Positions 52,523 to 62,249 of a DNA stretch of 64,000 nucleotides are shown here, one piece after another. How positions within the stretch are numbered: position 1 is the first letter of the stretch; the number at the start of each line of letters is the position of its first letter. The stretch lies in NCBI GenBank assembly GCA_902632595.1, contig CACPDC010000005.1, positions 23,321 to 87,320 on the forward strand. The letters run 5' to 3'. This DNA comes from an uncultured SAR116 cluster alpha proteobacterium (GTDB lineage Bacteria; Pseudomonadota; Alphaproteobacteria; Puniceispirillales; Puniceispirillaceae). The translations under genes were made by a program, and so were the position numbers. The notes under the pieces are model-generated. The model had not been told where the DNA came from and did no database searches. It was given only the letters and a program-made list of their open reading frames with translations.

Positions 52523-53704
52523 ATGATAGGTCCAACTTTGAAAATTTCTGATCGAAGTAAAATGCCGCCCTTTATGGCCATGGATGTTATGCGGTTAGCT
52601 GCAGAACTCGATGCTGATGGAGGTGATATTGTGCATCTTGAAGTCGGGCAACCTTCCTCACCTGCACCTCAGCCAGTTATTAACGCGCTCTCTGAATCAA
52701 TGGTGGAACAAAGAACACATGGCTATAGTGTGGCGCTTGGGATACCAGAATTACGTCAAAGAATAGCGAAACATTACCAGGAATGGTATGGTTTGAACAT
52801 TGACCCAAAACGTGTTGCTGTTACAGTAGGCTCATCCATGGCGTTTGCTATTTCTTTTTTGGCAGCATTCGACGTTGGTGACAGAATAGCTATACCAAAT
52901 CCAGGTTACCCAGCCTATCGTAATTTAATGATAGGTATGGGTCTCGAACCTGTTATTTTACCCGCTGGTCCAAAAGAAGGATGGCTTCCAAGATTAAAAG
53001 ATATGGAAAAATGGGAGAAATTACCAGACGGTCTCATGATAGCAAGCCCTCATAATCCAACTGGTGTGGTAATTTCAGATGATGAGCTAAAAAATATTTG
53101 TGATTGGTGTGACCGAAATAACGTTCGACTAATTTCCGATGAGATTTATCATGGATTGTCATACAAAGATAGATGCGAGACTGCCCTGAAATACAATGAT
53201 AATGTGATTGTGATAAACAGCCTTTCAAAATATTTTTCCATGACTGGGTGGCGTATTGGATGGATGATATTGCCAGAGCAACTAGTCAATGCAGCTGAAA
53301 AACTATCTCAAAATTTATATATATCAGCGCCAACACCTAATCAAATTGCTGCAGTGAAGGCATTTGACTGTAGCGAGGAATTAGACTTGCATGTAAACCG
53401 TTATAGAGAAAATAGGCAGGTATTATTATCAGGCTTACCATCAGAGTTTCTGGGTAAAGCCGCTCCTTGCGATGGAGCCTTTTACATTTATGCAGATATA
53501 TCTGCGTTAAGTGTAGACTCAATTAGTTTTGCTAAGAAATTGCTGGACGAGAGTGGCGTAGCTACTACGCCGGGTGTTGATTTTGACCCAATAAATGGGC
53601 ACCGATATTTACGTTTGTCTTTTGCGGGCTCTGAAAAATCGATGCATGAGGCCGTTAAACGAATAAATTCATTTGTCGATGCTTATAAGAGAGATGCCGC
53701 CTGA
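52523..53704 (+). CDS. PLP-dependent class I/II aminotransferase
   Basis: A 393-residue fold-type I aminotransferase. It has VGQPSSPAP, HGYSVALGIPELRQ, NPGYPAYRNLM, ASPHNPTGVVIS, DEIYHGLSY, the PLP lysine Lys236 in SLSKYFSMTGWRIGW, and RLSFAGS with the substrate-carboxylate arginine. Substrate is uncertain; the family includes aspartate, aromatic and other amino acid transaminases. It is divergent from the M48 gene and has AAGGTG about five bases before the ATG. Confidence 0.9.
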   Translation: MIGPTLKISDRSKMPPFMAMDVMRLAAELDADGGDIVHLEVGQPSSPAPQPVINALSESMVEQRTHGYSVALGIPELRQRIAKHYQEWYGLNIDPKRVAVTVGSSMAFAISFLAAFDVGDRIAIPNPGYPAYRNLMIGMGLEPVILPAGPKEGWLPRLKDMEKWEKLPDGLMIASPHNPTGVVISDDELKNICDWCDRNNVRLISDEIYHGLSYKDRCETALKYNDNVIVINSLSKYFSMTGWRIGWMILPEQLVNAAEKLSQNLYISAPTPNQIAAVKAFDCSEELDLHVNRYRENRQVLLSGLPSEFLGKAAPCDGAFYIYADISALSVDSISFAKKLLDESGVATTPGVDFDPINGHRYLRLSFAGSEKSMHEAVKRINSFVDAYKRDAA

Positions 53705-53786
53705 TAATAAGCTATCAAAATAACTCCATATATTCTATCTATCGGACTAAAAAGTCGATATGGGTAATTATTTCAATGTACTTTTC

Positions 53787-56150
53787 TTAGTTTTTCGTCC
53801 ACCACCCTCGTTTTTTTGCGGTTGGCACATTATTGTCAACATCAGTAATACCTAATTCAACAGAAGTAATCGGTTCTCTTCCATTTGTTTGTTTTTGGGG
53901 GGATTCAGAGGTATTAGCATTTTTGGGGCTAATTTGCGGCTTCTTTTTTTTATTTGTGGTTTTATTGGCTAATTTCTTAGCGCTTGCTTTTTTCGCTTTG
54001 GTTTTAGCACGCGTTGTTTTTTGGGTTTTACCCTCGTTTTCAGTTTCTATTGACCTAGTCTTCAAATTCGTTTTCTTTTTTGTTTTTTGTTTATCCTTCT
54101 TTATGATGCCGTTTTCTTGTTGTTCTAGGATGTTATCCTTAGAACTTTCATTTGAGTATTTTTCCTCAGTTGAGTTATTAGAGGCAATACTTTGTTTTGA
54201 TTTGCTGCCATAACGTCTTCGAGACTTTGGTCTCGTGTGAATTTTTTCTGAGTCAGTATCTAAAGTGGGAGACTTTTCCTGCATTTGTTTCGAGCTTGCT
54301 CCGGAAGTTGGGCCTCTCGTTTCTTCTGGCCCATTTTCAGAAACTTGAGATATGATTGCTTCGTCACCGTCACGTCTGCGCCTTCTTCTACCCCCACGAC
54401 GACCACGTCTCTTTCGTTTTGGCTGTTCTCCATCCTCGTTTTCTTCCTCTTGGGAAGCACTCCCAGGGTGCCGCTGTTCTTTGATACGCTCAGACTTGCT
54501 CTTACTGGATATTGGTTTCTCTTTTGCTTCTACGAGAACATCATCTATAAATAATTTATAAACATTTTCTATTAAGGTTGCATCCGCTTTGATCAATATC
54601 TTGCAGCTTGCTTTCCGTTCAAGTTCGGTTAGGGTCTCGCGTTTTTCATTAAGAATGTAAAGTGCAATATCAGTTTGTGCTATGACTGACAGTTCCTGCG
54701 CAGAAACATTATTAATTTCCTCTTCAAGAACACGCAAAATTTGCAGAGCAGCAGAGTTAACTGAACGCACTCTGCCTGTTCCATCGCAATGGGGACATGA
54801 TTGGGAAACAGACTCGACTAAAGAAGGACGCAGTCGTTGCCGCGACATTTCTAGCAATCCAAAATGGCTTATGCCACCAACTTGTATTCTTGCTCTATCG
54901 TTTCTAAGGGCCTCTTTCAACTTGTTTTCCACCAAATGCTGATTTCTATTCTCCTCCATGTCTATGAAATCAATTACAATCAGTCCGGACAAGTCTCGCA
55001 ATTTAAGCTGTCGTCCAATCTCCTCGGCTGCTTCAAGATTTGTTTTAACGGCAGTTTCTTCTATATTGCGCTCTCTGGTAGCCTTACCTGAGTTTACGTC
55101 AATCGCTACAAGAGCTTCGGTCTGATTTAATACTAAATATCCACCTGATTTCAATGTTACTTCATTATGATGAATTTGATCTAACTGTTCCTCTACTTGG
55201 TATTGTTGAAAAAGGTGTTTATCACCTGTAAATTCCAAAACACGTTTAGCGTGACTTGGAATAAGCATTTTCATGTGGGTTTTTGCTATCTTGTAGCTGT
55301 CTCCACCTTCTACATATACCTCTTCTATATCGTTAGTGTAGATATCACGAATAGCTCGTTTAACTAAACTACCCTCTTCGTGTATAAGGCATGGAGCCTC
55401 AGATTTCATAGTGTTGTTTCTGATATCATTCCATAGTTTTGTTAGGTAGGAATAATCTCGTTTTATTTCGGTTTTCGTTCTCTTTGAACCTGCCGTTCTA
55501 ACAATTACAGCCATGCCGTCAGCAATATCTAATTCACCAACCACTGATTTTAGTCTTTTCCTATCGGAAGGGTTGTTTATCTTTCGTGAAACACCTCCAC
55601 TTCTATTGCTATTCGGCATAAGCACACAGTAGCGGCCAGCTAAAGAGAGATAAGTGGTAAGTGCTGCACCTTTATTACCACGCTCTTCTTTAACAACTTG
55701 TACTAGTAATATTTGTTTTCGCGATATAACTTCTTGAATTTTATATCTATGCAAAGCGGTTGGCAGTATTTTCTTCGTGGAAGTGGTAATTTCTTCTTCA
55801 CTATCTATTGTTTCTAGTGCCTCTGTTTTTAGAGGCAGTTTATCTTCATCTTCCGCTACTACTGCAGATTCTGTTTCCTCTTTAAGCGCTTCTCTATCTT
55901 CAATGGGGATGCGATAATAGTCAGGGTGAATTTCACTAAAAGCCAGAAATCCCTGACGGTTGCCGCCGTATTCAACAAAAGCGGCTTGCAAAGATGGTTC
56001 CACACGAGTTACGCGTGCTAAATAAACATTGCCTTTTAATTGTTTTCTCGATGTATTTTCATAGTCAAATTCTTCAATTTTTTGTTCATTTAGAAGGACA
56101 ACTCGGGTTTCCTCGGGTTGGTGGGCGTCGATAAGTAGTTTTTTGTTCAT
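53787..56150 (-). CDS. rne: Ribonuclease E/G
   Basis: A 787-residue endoribonuclease. The S1 domain has GNVYLARVTRVEPSLQAAFVEYG and, as in other alphaproteobacterial RNase E, an acidic insert (about 85-130). The catalytic aspartates lie in ALVAIDVNSGK and LIVIDFIDME. The Zn-link is CPHCDGTGRVRS. After about residue 545 the protein is a charged, disordered scaffold with an Arg-rich block (RKRRGRRGGRRRRRRDGD) for RNA or partner binding. It initiates mRNA decay and rRNA processing. It is divergent from amiC with about 480 bp between, which may hold a regulatory 5' leader. Confidence 0.94.
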   Translation of the reverse strand: MNKKLLIDAHQPEETRVVLLNEQKIEEFDYENTSRKQLKGNVYLARVTRVEPSLQAAFVEYGGNRQGFLAFSEIHPDYYRIPIEDREALKEETESAVVAEDEDKLPLKTEALETIDSEEEITTSTKKILPTALHRYKIQEVISRKQILLVQVVKEERGNKGAALTTYLSLAGRYCVLMPNSNRSGGVSRKINNPSDRKRLKSVVGELDIADGMAVIVRTAGSKRTKTEIKRDYSYLTKLWNDIRNNTMKSEAPCLIHEEGSLVKRAIRDIYTNDIEEVYVEGGDSYKIAKTHMKMLIPSHAKRVLEFTGDKHLFQQYQVEEQLDQIHHNEVTLKSGGYLVLNQTEALVAIDVNSGKATRERNIEETAVKTNLEAAEEIGRQLKLRDLSGLIVIDFIDMEENRNQHLVENKLKEALRNDRARIQVGGISHFGLLEMSRQRLRPSLVESVSQSCPHCDGTGRVRSVNSAALQILRVLEEEINNVSAQELSVIAQTDIALYILNEKRETLTELERKASCKILIKADATLIENVYKLFIDDVLVEAKEKPISSKSKSERIKEQRHPGSASQEEENEDGEQPKRKRRGRRGGRRRRRRDGDEAIISQVSENGPEETRGPTSGASSKQMQEKSPTLDTDSEKIHTRPKSRRRYGSKSKQSIASNNSTEEKYSNESSKDNILEQQENGIIKKDKQKTKKKTNLKTRSIETENEGKTQKTTRAKTKAKKASAKKLANKTTNKKKKPQISPKNANTSESPQKQTNGREPITSVELGITDVDNNVPTAKKRGWWTKN

Positions 56151-56632
56151 AAGTATATCTCTCTGTCATCTGCACCCTGTGATAGAAAAAGTTGCTAGAC
56201 GAATGTTCAATAACTGGTGTTTGTCCAGAAGTATTCAGAATGGTATAGGTAGAACTATGATTTGGTGTTCCATGATGCTTTGTGGAACTTCGCTTTGAGT
56301 AAAATAAAGGCTTATATGTCATAGTCATTTTTAGGTTCGTCATTCTGCGGAATGTATAAATATTCAATGTGCGAAGTACAAAGTTTAAGCTTATTTTTTT
56401 GGAATTAATAATTTCCTAATAAAATTTTTGCTATGTGAGTTATCTTCACAACAACTAAACTCTTATCACATGAAATCAAAATTAGGAAAAGAAAATTAAC
56501 ATGAATTGTTTATAAGTATTTTTATCTTGTAATTAGTTTGCTAACTTTATCGGATAATGAGGTTATTAAGCCAATTATTTAAGAAGCAGAATTAATTGGA
56601 TACCTAAGGTAGCCGTTAACCATTGGACATTA
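56151..56632. other. Divergent intergenic region, probable rne 5' leader and amiC promoter
   Basis: About 480 bp without a convincing gene. The rne side holds a hairpin at 56267-56288. A 93-codon minus-strand frame covering the rne start (56086-56367) has biased composition, no domain, and is not called. The amiC side is AT-rich. Confidence 0.55.
56267..56288 (-). other. Hairpin in the rne upstream region
   Basis: GTTCCA and TGGAAC pair perfectly over 6 bp around a 10-base loop, about 120 bases upstream of the rne ATG. In E. coli, rne autoregulates through its 5' leader; a similar role here is inference. Confidence 0.3.
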
Positions 56633-58015
56633 GTGAATATTTTAAATAACATTTTAACCTATAGAAATTTTTTTATGTTTAAACGTACTGTACCTTTTCT
56701 TATAATTTGCATGAGTTTCTTTCTAGGAAATTTATCGTTAGTTGAAGCAGACACGAAGAATAGCTATATTAATTTTCGATTTGGTGAAATCTACAATGTA
56801 AAGGGATTTGAAAAACTAATTAGTCCGGCTACACGAATTGTGATTGAGACGAGTAAGATTCCAGAATCACGAATTTTTTTGCTAGAAAACCCCTATCGAT
56901 TGGTTGTGGATACTGTCAATACTGATTGGGGGATGAATGTTTTAGAACAATCGGGTAATTTATCCATTGGCCCCATTCATTCTTATAGGTACGGTAGACC
57001 TGACCCAAATACAGGTAGATTGGTTTTTGAATTATCCCTTCCCGCAGCACCGATAGCAGCATTTTTACTCCCACCGCAAAAAAATGATAACTCCGATGCT
57101 AGAGGCTATAGAATAGTAGTTGATATTCTTGATAGAGGAAAAACAGCTTTTTCACTAGCAAAGGCTGCACTTCAAAAAACACCCTATCTTGCTAATGATG
57201 AACTAGATGCAATTATAGAAAATCAAGTCATAAAAGAGCGCCACACTGATTTTGTTAATGAAGCTGAAGAAGTTCAAAATATTCAACCCTCTGGCAATAT
57301 TGTACAACTGCTTTCCCCATTAAAAAGACCTAAAAGATGGGTGGTGACGATAGACCCTGGTCATGGTGGAAAAGACCCCGGCGCTATAGGTTTTTCTGGC
57401 ACCAAAGAAAAGGAGATCACATTTAAAGCATCGACGCGGCTTGCAGAACACTTAAATGAGACTGGTCAGGTAATTGCAAGGCTCACTAGGAAAGATGATA
57501 GTTATATCAAACTTAGAGAGAGGATTGCGATTGCTCGTCAACATCAAGCGGATTTATTTGTTTCAATTCACGCTGATGCGGCACCGAATACCAAAGCGCA
57601 TGGCATATCTGTGTTTTCGTTATCAGACGTGGCTTCTGATAAGGAAGCAGCAATAATTGCGGAGCGTGAAAATAAGGCTGATTTGCTTGGTGGGCCAGAT
57701 TTGGCCGTTCAAGATCCATTAGCTGCTAATGCTCTTTTAGGAATGTTTCAGAGAGAGTCGATGAATGAATCCACCTATGTTGCAAAAGCTATATTGGAAC
57801 AGGTGCGGTCTTTTCCAGGGGGAAATAAACGTGGACATAGATTTGCTGGATTTGCTGTATTAAAGTCACCTGATATACCCTCTGTATTAATTGAAATGGG
57901 TTTCCTAACTAATGAGCAAGATGAGGCTAATTTAAACAACAATAGGTATATCGATGAGTTAACAAAAAAATTAGCAAATGCTATTTTAAGATATCTAAAT
58001 TCTTCTCAACGTTAA
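56633..58015 (+). CDS. amiC: N-acetylmuramoyl-L-alanine amidase (AmiC-like)
   Basis: A 460-residue periplasmic amidase. The N-terminal hydrophobic segment (about residues 18-38, FLIICMSFFLGNLSLVEA) is a signal peptide. An AMIN domain (about 60-170) targets the septum or envelope. The C-terminal Amidase_3 domain (about 235-455) holds the zinc ligands His244 (IDPGHGGKDPG), a Glu near 259 and the His of FVSIHADA, with the catalytic Glu in LIEMGFLTN. It cleaves stem peptides from MurNAc for daughter-cell separation. The start is GTG at 56633 or ATG at 56675; neither has a good ribosome-binding site. Confidence 0.93.
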   Translation: MNILNNILTYRNFFMFKRTVPFLIICMSFFLGNLSLVEADTKNSYINFRFGEIYNVKGFEKLISPATRIVIETSKIPESRIFLLENPYRLVVDTVNTDWGMNVLEQSGNLSIGPIHSYRYGRPDPNTGRLVFELSLPAAPIAAFLLPPQKNDNSDARGYRIVVDILDRGKTAFSLAKAALQKTPYLANDELDAIIENQVIKERHTDFVNEAEEVQNIQPSGNIVQLLSPLKRPKRWVVTIDPGHGGKDPGAIGFSGTKEKEITFKASTRLAEHLNETGQVIARLTRKDDSYIKLRERIAIARQHQADLFVSIHADAAPNTKAHGISVFSLSDVASDKEAAIIAERENKADLLGGPDLAVQDPLAANALLGMFQRESMNESTYVAKAILEQVRSFPGGNKRGHRFAGFAVLKSPDIPSVLIEMGFLTNEQDEANLNNNRYIDELTKKLANAILRYLNSSQR

Positions 58016-58082
58016 CAAACGACAAATGTAACATGGCTCTTTGTCATAAATTTGCCTCAAAGAGATATTAGAAAAATTAAAT

Positions 58083-60503
58083 ATGAAGTTATTTCTTGGA
58101 ATATTTACGTTTTTAATTCTTTGCTTAATAGCTGGTACAGTAGGAACCCTATGGGTATTTTGGTCATTTGGAAGAGATTTGCCCGATTATGCAAAACTTG
58201 CAGATTACGAACCGCCTGTTGTAACCCGCATACATGCTGGAGATGGTGCATTATTGGCGGAATATGCAACCGAAAAACGTCTATTTATGCCTACAAAAGC
58301 AATGCCACCGGACCTTATCGCTGCGTTTCTATCCGCTGAGGACAAATCATTTTATCTTCATTTTGGTATAGATTTACGAGCATTAAGCCGCGCTATTTTT
58401 ACTAATATTTCAAATCTTGGCTCTGGTAGGAGACCAATCGGAGCTTCCACTATTACTCAGCAGGTTGCAAAAAACTTTTTGCTTACAAATGAAGTGTCTG
58501 TTGAGCGCAAAATTAAAGAGGCAATCCTTGCTATTCGTATAGAACACGCCCTGCAAAAAGATGATATATTGGCTCTTTACTTAAATGACATTTATTTAGG
58601 GTTGTCGAGTTATGGGGTTGCAGCAGCAGCATTGAATTATTTTGATAAGCCCTTAGACCAGCTACGACTTCACGAAATTGCATATCTAGCTGCGCTACCG
58701 AAGGCTCCAAATAATTATCACCCAATAACAAGAACAAAGGATGCGATTGCAAGAAGAAATTGGGTTTTGCAACAAATGTTTTTGAATGGCTATATCACAG
58801 AGGATGAAAAAGTTTTAGCGCAATCGTACACTTTAGGAGTTAGACCGCAGACAGGATCTGATCTAGCAGAGGCTCCTTATTTCACGGAAGAAGTAAGACG
58901 TGAAATTATTTCCTTATATGGACCAGATATGGTTTATGGCGGCGGTTTGTCAGTTCGAACGACCCTAGATCCGACACTACAATTTTTTGCAAAAGAGGCA
59001 TTGATTAATGGGCTGGAGTCGTTGGACAGAAGACAAGGTTGGCGAGGTCCTATAACTAAAATTGATCCAACTCAAAATATAGATGAACAGCTCTCGCGTA
59101 TTACAAATACTATGCCAAAAGGGAGACACGCCGCCTTAGTTTTACAAGTAAAACATAGAGAAGCGGTCATTTACGTGGAGGGTATCAAGGGCGTTATTCC
59201 ATTTTCGCTCGCAAAATGGGCATATCCACCACGTAATGAAGACGGCGTGCGACCATCAAAGATGAATTCATTGCAGGAGGCACTTAAAGTAGGAGACGTG
59301 GTGATTGTGCAACGGCCCAAAAATGCTGTAGATTTAATAACAGAAGAATATGTGTCGAATACAGATCATTGGGCATTGGGTCAAAGACCTCTGGTTGAGG
59401 GTGCTATCGTTGCCATGGACCCTCATTCAGGTAGGATATTAGCAATGTCTGGTGGGTATAATTTTAATGATTCAGAATTCAATAGAGCTACTCAAGCTTA
59501 TCGTCAACCGGGATCTGCCTTTAAGCCTTTCGTATATCTTGCTGCACTTGATGAAGGTTATAGCCCAACCACCCAAATTCTTGATGCTCCACTGGCAGTT
59601 GATCAAGGTCCAGGCTTACCAAAATGGAAACCATCCAACTACACAAAACGATTTTATGGTCCATCAATAATGAGGGTTGGAATTGAAAAATCTCGTAATT
59701 TGATGACTGCTAGACTCGCCATGGCTATTGGTATGCCCGTGGTTCAAAATTATGCCAGAAAGTTTGACATTAATTCAAATTTGCCACCCTATCTGTCTAT
59801 GGCGCTCGGGGCAGGTGAGACAACATTAGTCAGGATCACAGCAGCTTACGGTCAATTAGTCAATGGCGGGTTAAAGATTACACCAAGTTTAATTGATAGA
59901 ATTCAAGATAGGTATGGTAAAACCATAATGCGCCACGATAAACGCAGATGTGATGGCTGTATGGTAAATTCGGGATGGGAAAAACAGTCTGTTCCAATTT
60001 TGCCCGACGATAGAGAGATATTAACTGACCCTGCATCAGCTTACCAAATTATCACAATGCTTGAAGGAGTAATTAAAAGAGGAACTGGAAGAAAATTGCT
60101 GGAAACGGGCTTGGTCCTAGCCGGAAAAACTGGCACCACTAATGACAATACAAACGCTTGGTTCGTTGGATTTTCTCCAGATTTAGTCGTAGGTGTCTTT
60201 GTAGGTTATGATATACCAAGACCACTTGGTAAACGTGAGACGGGATCTTCTGTTGCAGTCCCAATTTTCAGGTCATTTATCACCAGGGCTTTATCTAATG
60301 CACCTCAAATTCCTTTTCGAAGACCTGCCGGTGTAAATTTATACCCTGTTCATGCAGAAAAAGGTTATCAAGTAAAGCTCTCTGATCCAAACGTAGTGAT
60401 GGAAGTTTTTAAACCTGGGCAATCTCCTTCAACATCAAATTTGATTGACCTTCCGAAAGATAAAATAACAGACAAAACTATTAATACACCAGATTTGTAT
60501 TAA
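58083..60503 (+). CDS. mrcA: Penicillin-binding protein 1A (bifunctional class A PBP)
   Basis: An 806-residue inner-membrane peptidoglycan synthase. One N-terminal anchor (about residues 5-28) leads to a GT51 glycosyltransferase domain with the catalytic Glu86 in SAEDKSFYLHFGID and the GASTITQQVAKN motif. The transpeptidase has SxxK (RQPGSAFKPF), SxN (EKSRNLM) and KTG (AGKTGTTNDN). Length and order are those of alphaproteobacterial PBP1A. It follows amiC by 67 bp and precedes prfB, an order I recall across the class. Confidence 0.95.
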   Translation: MKLFLGIFTFLILCLIAGTVGTLWVFWSFGRDLPDYAKLADYEPPVVTRIHAGDGALLAEYATEKRLFMPTKAMPPDLIAAFLSAEDKSFYLHFGIDLRALSRAIFTNISNLGSGRRPIGASTITQQVAKNFLLTNEVSVERKIKEAILAIRIEHALQKDDILALYLNDIYLGLSSYGVAAAALNYFDKPLDQLRLHEIAYLAALPKAPNNYHPITRTKDAIARRNWVLQQMFLNGYITEDEKVLAQSYTLGVRPQTGSDLAEAPYFTEEVRREIISLYGPDMVYGGGLSVRTTLDPTLQFFAKEALINGLESLDRRQGWRGPITKIDPTQNIDEQLSRITNTMPKGRHAALVLQVKHREAVIYVEGIKGVIPFSLAKWAYPPRNEDGVRPSKMNSLQEALKVGDVVIVQRPKNAVDLITEEYVSNTDHWALGQRPLVEGAIVAMDPHSGRILAMSGGYNFNDSEFNRATQAYRQPGSAFKPFVYLAALDEGYSPTTQILDAPLAVDQGPGLPKWKPSNYTKRFYGPSIMRVGIEKSRNLMTARLAMAIGMPVVQNYARKFDINSNLPPYLSMALGAGETTLVRITAAYGQLVNGGLKITPSLIDRIQDRYGKTIMRHDKRRCDGCMVNSGWEKQSVPILPDDREILTDPASAYQIITMLEGVIKRGTGRKLLETGLVLAGKTGTTNDNTNAWFVGFSPDLVVGVFVGYDIPRPLGKRETGSSVAVPIFRSFITRALSNAPQIPFRRPAGVNLYPVHAEKGYQVKLSDPNVVMEVFKPGQSPSTSNLIDLPKDKITDKTINTPDLY

Positions 60504-60591
60504 TAGTTATAACACAATAACTATTGTAAGGGATATTTCATATTTGCTATAGATTCATCTTTAAAGTAAAGAGATTTATAAAGAATTTATT

Positions 60592-61698
60592 ATGCAAGCA
60601 GAAACACAACAAGCACTAGATGCTATAAAACAATCTATTGAGCTTCTCAAAAAACACGTGAACTTTGAGGAAGCCCTAATTAGAATTTCTAAGATTGAAG
60701 AAAGTAGCTCGGAGGTGAATTTTTGGCATGACCAAAAAAAAGCACAAAATTTGATGCGCGAAAAAACTTTGCTTGAAACTCAGCTTCAAAGTATAGATGA
60801 GTTGGAGAATAATCTTAACGAGCAAATTGAAATGCTGCAACTTGCTAACGAGGAACAGGATATCGAATTTATTAAAGAAACAGAGAAAGCTGTTCAAAAC
60901 CTTGCCATTATTGCTGAAAAAAAACAGCGCGAAACTCTCCTGTCGGGTGAGGCTGATAAAAATAATTGTTTTGTAGAAATTCATTCGGGTGCAGGTGGAA
61001 CTGAAGCACAAGATTGGGCCGCAATGCTTTATAGGATGTATAAAAGATGGGCAGAACAACGTGGATTCAGAGTTGAAATTATTGATGAAGCCGAAGGAGA
61101 GGAAGCAGGCATAAAATCAGCTACTATAAGAGTGGTTGGTGATAATAGTTATGGTTGGATGAAAACCGAATCTGGGGTTCACAGATTGGTAAGAATTTCT
61201 CCTTTTGATAATTCTGCAAGAAGGCACACAAGTTTTTCCAGCATTTGGATTTATCCAGAAATCGACGACAACATAGAGATTGATTTAGAAGAAAAAGACC
61301 TACGTATAGATACATTTAGGGCATCCGGCGCAGGTGGGCAGCATGTGAATACTACAGACTCTGCAATTCGAATTACACACATTCCGACGAATATAATTGT
61401 TCAATGTCAGTCAGACAGATCACAGCACAGGAATAGAGCCACAGCGATGAAAATGTTAAGAGCCAGATTGTATGAGGCAGAGTTGCAGAAAAGAGAAAAT
61501 CTGATTACGGAAGGAAATGCAGGAAAAGCCGATAATGGCTGGGGGAGTCAGATACGTTCATATGTTCTGCATCCCTATCAAATGGTAAAAGACCTTAGAA
61601 CGCAAGTCGAGACAGGAAACACCCAAGCGGTTCTGGACGGAGACATCGATGAATTTATTGAGGCCGGTCTTGCTGCTAGAGTAGGTACGACGAGATAA
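60592..61698 (+). CDS. prfB: Peptide chain release factor 2 (no programmed frameshift)
   Basis: A 368-residue RF2. The tripeptide SPF at 203-205 (RISPFDNS) marks UGA/UAA recognition, and GGQ at 248-250 (ASGAGGQHVN) drives peptide release. The frame is continuous through the N-terminal region, so the UGA-dependent +1 frameshift of E. coli prfB is absent; many alphaproteobacteria are like this. It ends the amiC-mrcA-prfB run; a 551-bp gap follows. Confidence 0.96.
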   Translation: MQAETQQALDAIKQSIELLKKHVNFEEALIRISKIEESSSEVNFWHDQKKAQNLMREKTLLETQLQSIDELENNLNEQIEMLQLANEEQDIEFIKETEKAVQNLAIIAEKKQRETLLSGEADKNNCFVEIHSGAGGTEAQDWAAMLYRMYKRWAEQRGFRVEIIDEAEGEEAGIKSATIRVVGDNSYGWMKTESGVHRLVRISPFDNSARRHTSFSSIWIYPEIDDNIEIDLEEKDLRIDTFRASGAGGQHVNTTDSAIRITHIPTNIIVQCQSDRSQHRNRATAMKMLRARLYEAELQKRENLITEGNAGKADNGWGSQIRSYVLHPYQMVKDLRTQVETGNTQAVLDGDIDEFIEAGLAARVGTTR

Positions 61699-62249
61699 AT
61701 ATAAATTCAAAAATTTTGATAATTGTGGCTGATAAAAGACAATTGAAAATCCGCCAAAACTTGCACTTCCAAAACCAGATGTGTTGAAGCACCTTACCCC
61801 TTTTTTTTATCCTAGTATAATCCCTATAGATTGAAGGAGCGTTTTAGAAGTACCTTAACTTGTCGACTCTGAATTTAATACTACAGAAAAGTTTAGCTTC
61901 ATAATCTGTAATGCTAAACTTCTTGTAATGTAATCAAATATCTTTGGAAGGCAAAAAACCCATCGTCATATTTAGATTAGGGATAATAACATTAAGCTTG
62001 TTTATTTAATTTTATTACTAAAAGCAGCATATTGTTCTGAAAAAGAGCTCTTCTATCTCCAAGACTTTTTATTGTAGGTGCCAAAATAGTCGCTACAGAT
62101 TTGCCATGCCTAAAGTGAAAAAAATATTTGGCTAAATTAAAGTTCCGTTACTCCAAGTTTCCTAACATCTATCTTGCCATTTGATTTTTTTAATGGCGAT
62201 ATTTTAGGTTGAAGCGCAAAATAGTTTTAGGATTACATCCTTTTTGCTA
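61699..62249. other. 551-bp gene-free region between prfB and the peroxiredoxin gene
   Basis: No convincing ORF, tRNA or known RNA is seen. Three inverted repeats are visible: AATTGT-N12-ACAATT (61721-61744), a 9-bp one (61889-61921) and GCCATT-N10-AATGGC (62176-62197). None has the GC-rich stem and T-run of a classical terminator. A T-run at about 61800-61808 lies on the plus strand. A small RNA or a decayed gene is possible. Confidence 0.5.
61889..61921. repeat. 9-bp perfect inverted repeat with a 15-base loop
   Basis: AAGTTTAGC and GCTAAACTT pair perfectly. It is the longest uninterrupted stem noticed in the gap after prfB, but lacks a following T-run, so it is not called a terminator. 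Confidence 0.45.

Noticed and set aside
56086..56367. 93-codon minus-strand ORF overlapping the rne start
   Set aside because: It overlaps the rne coding start in another frame and looks like low-complexity noise.
61721..61744. Intrinsic terminator of prfB at the AATTGT/ACAATT inverted repeat
   Set aside because: The stem is short and AT-only rich, the loop is 12 bases, and no T-run follows.
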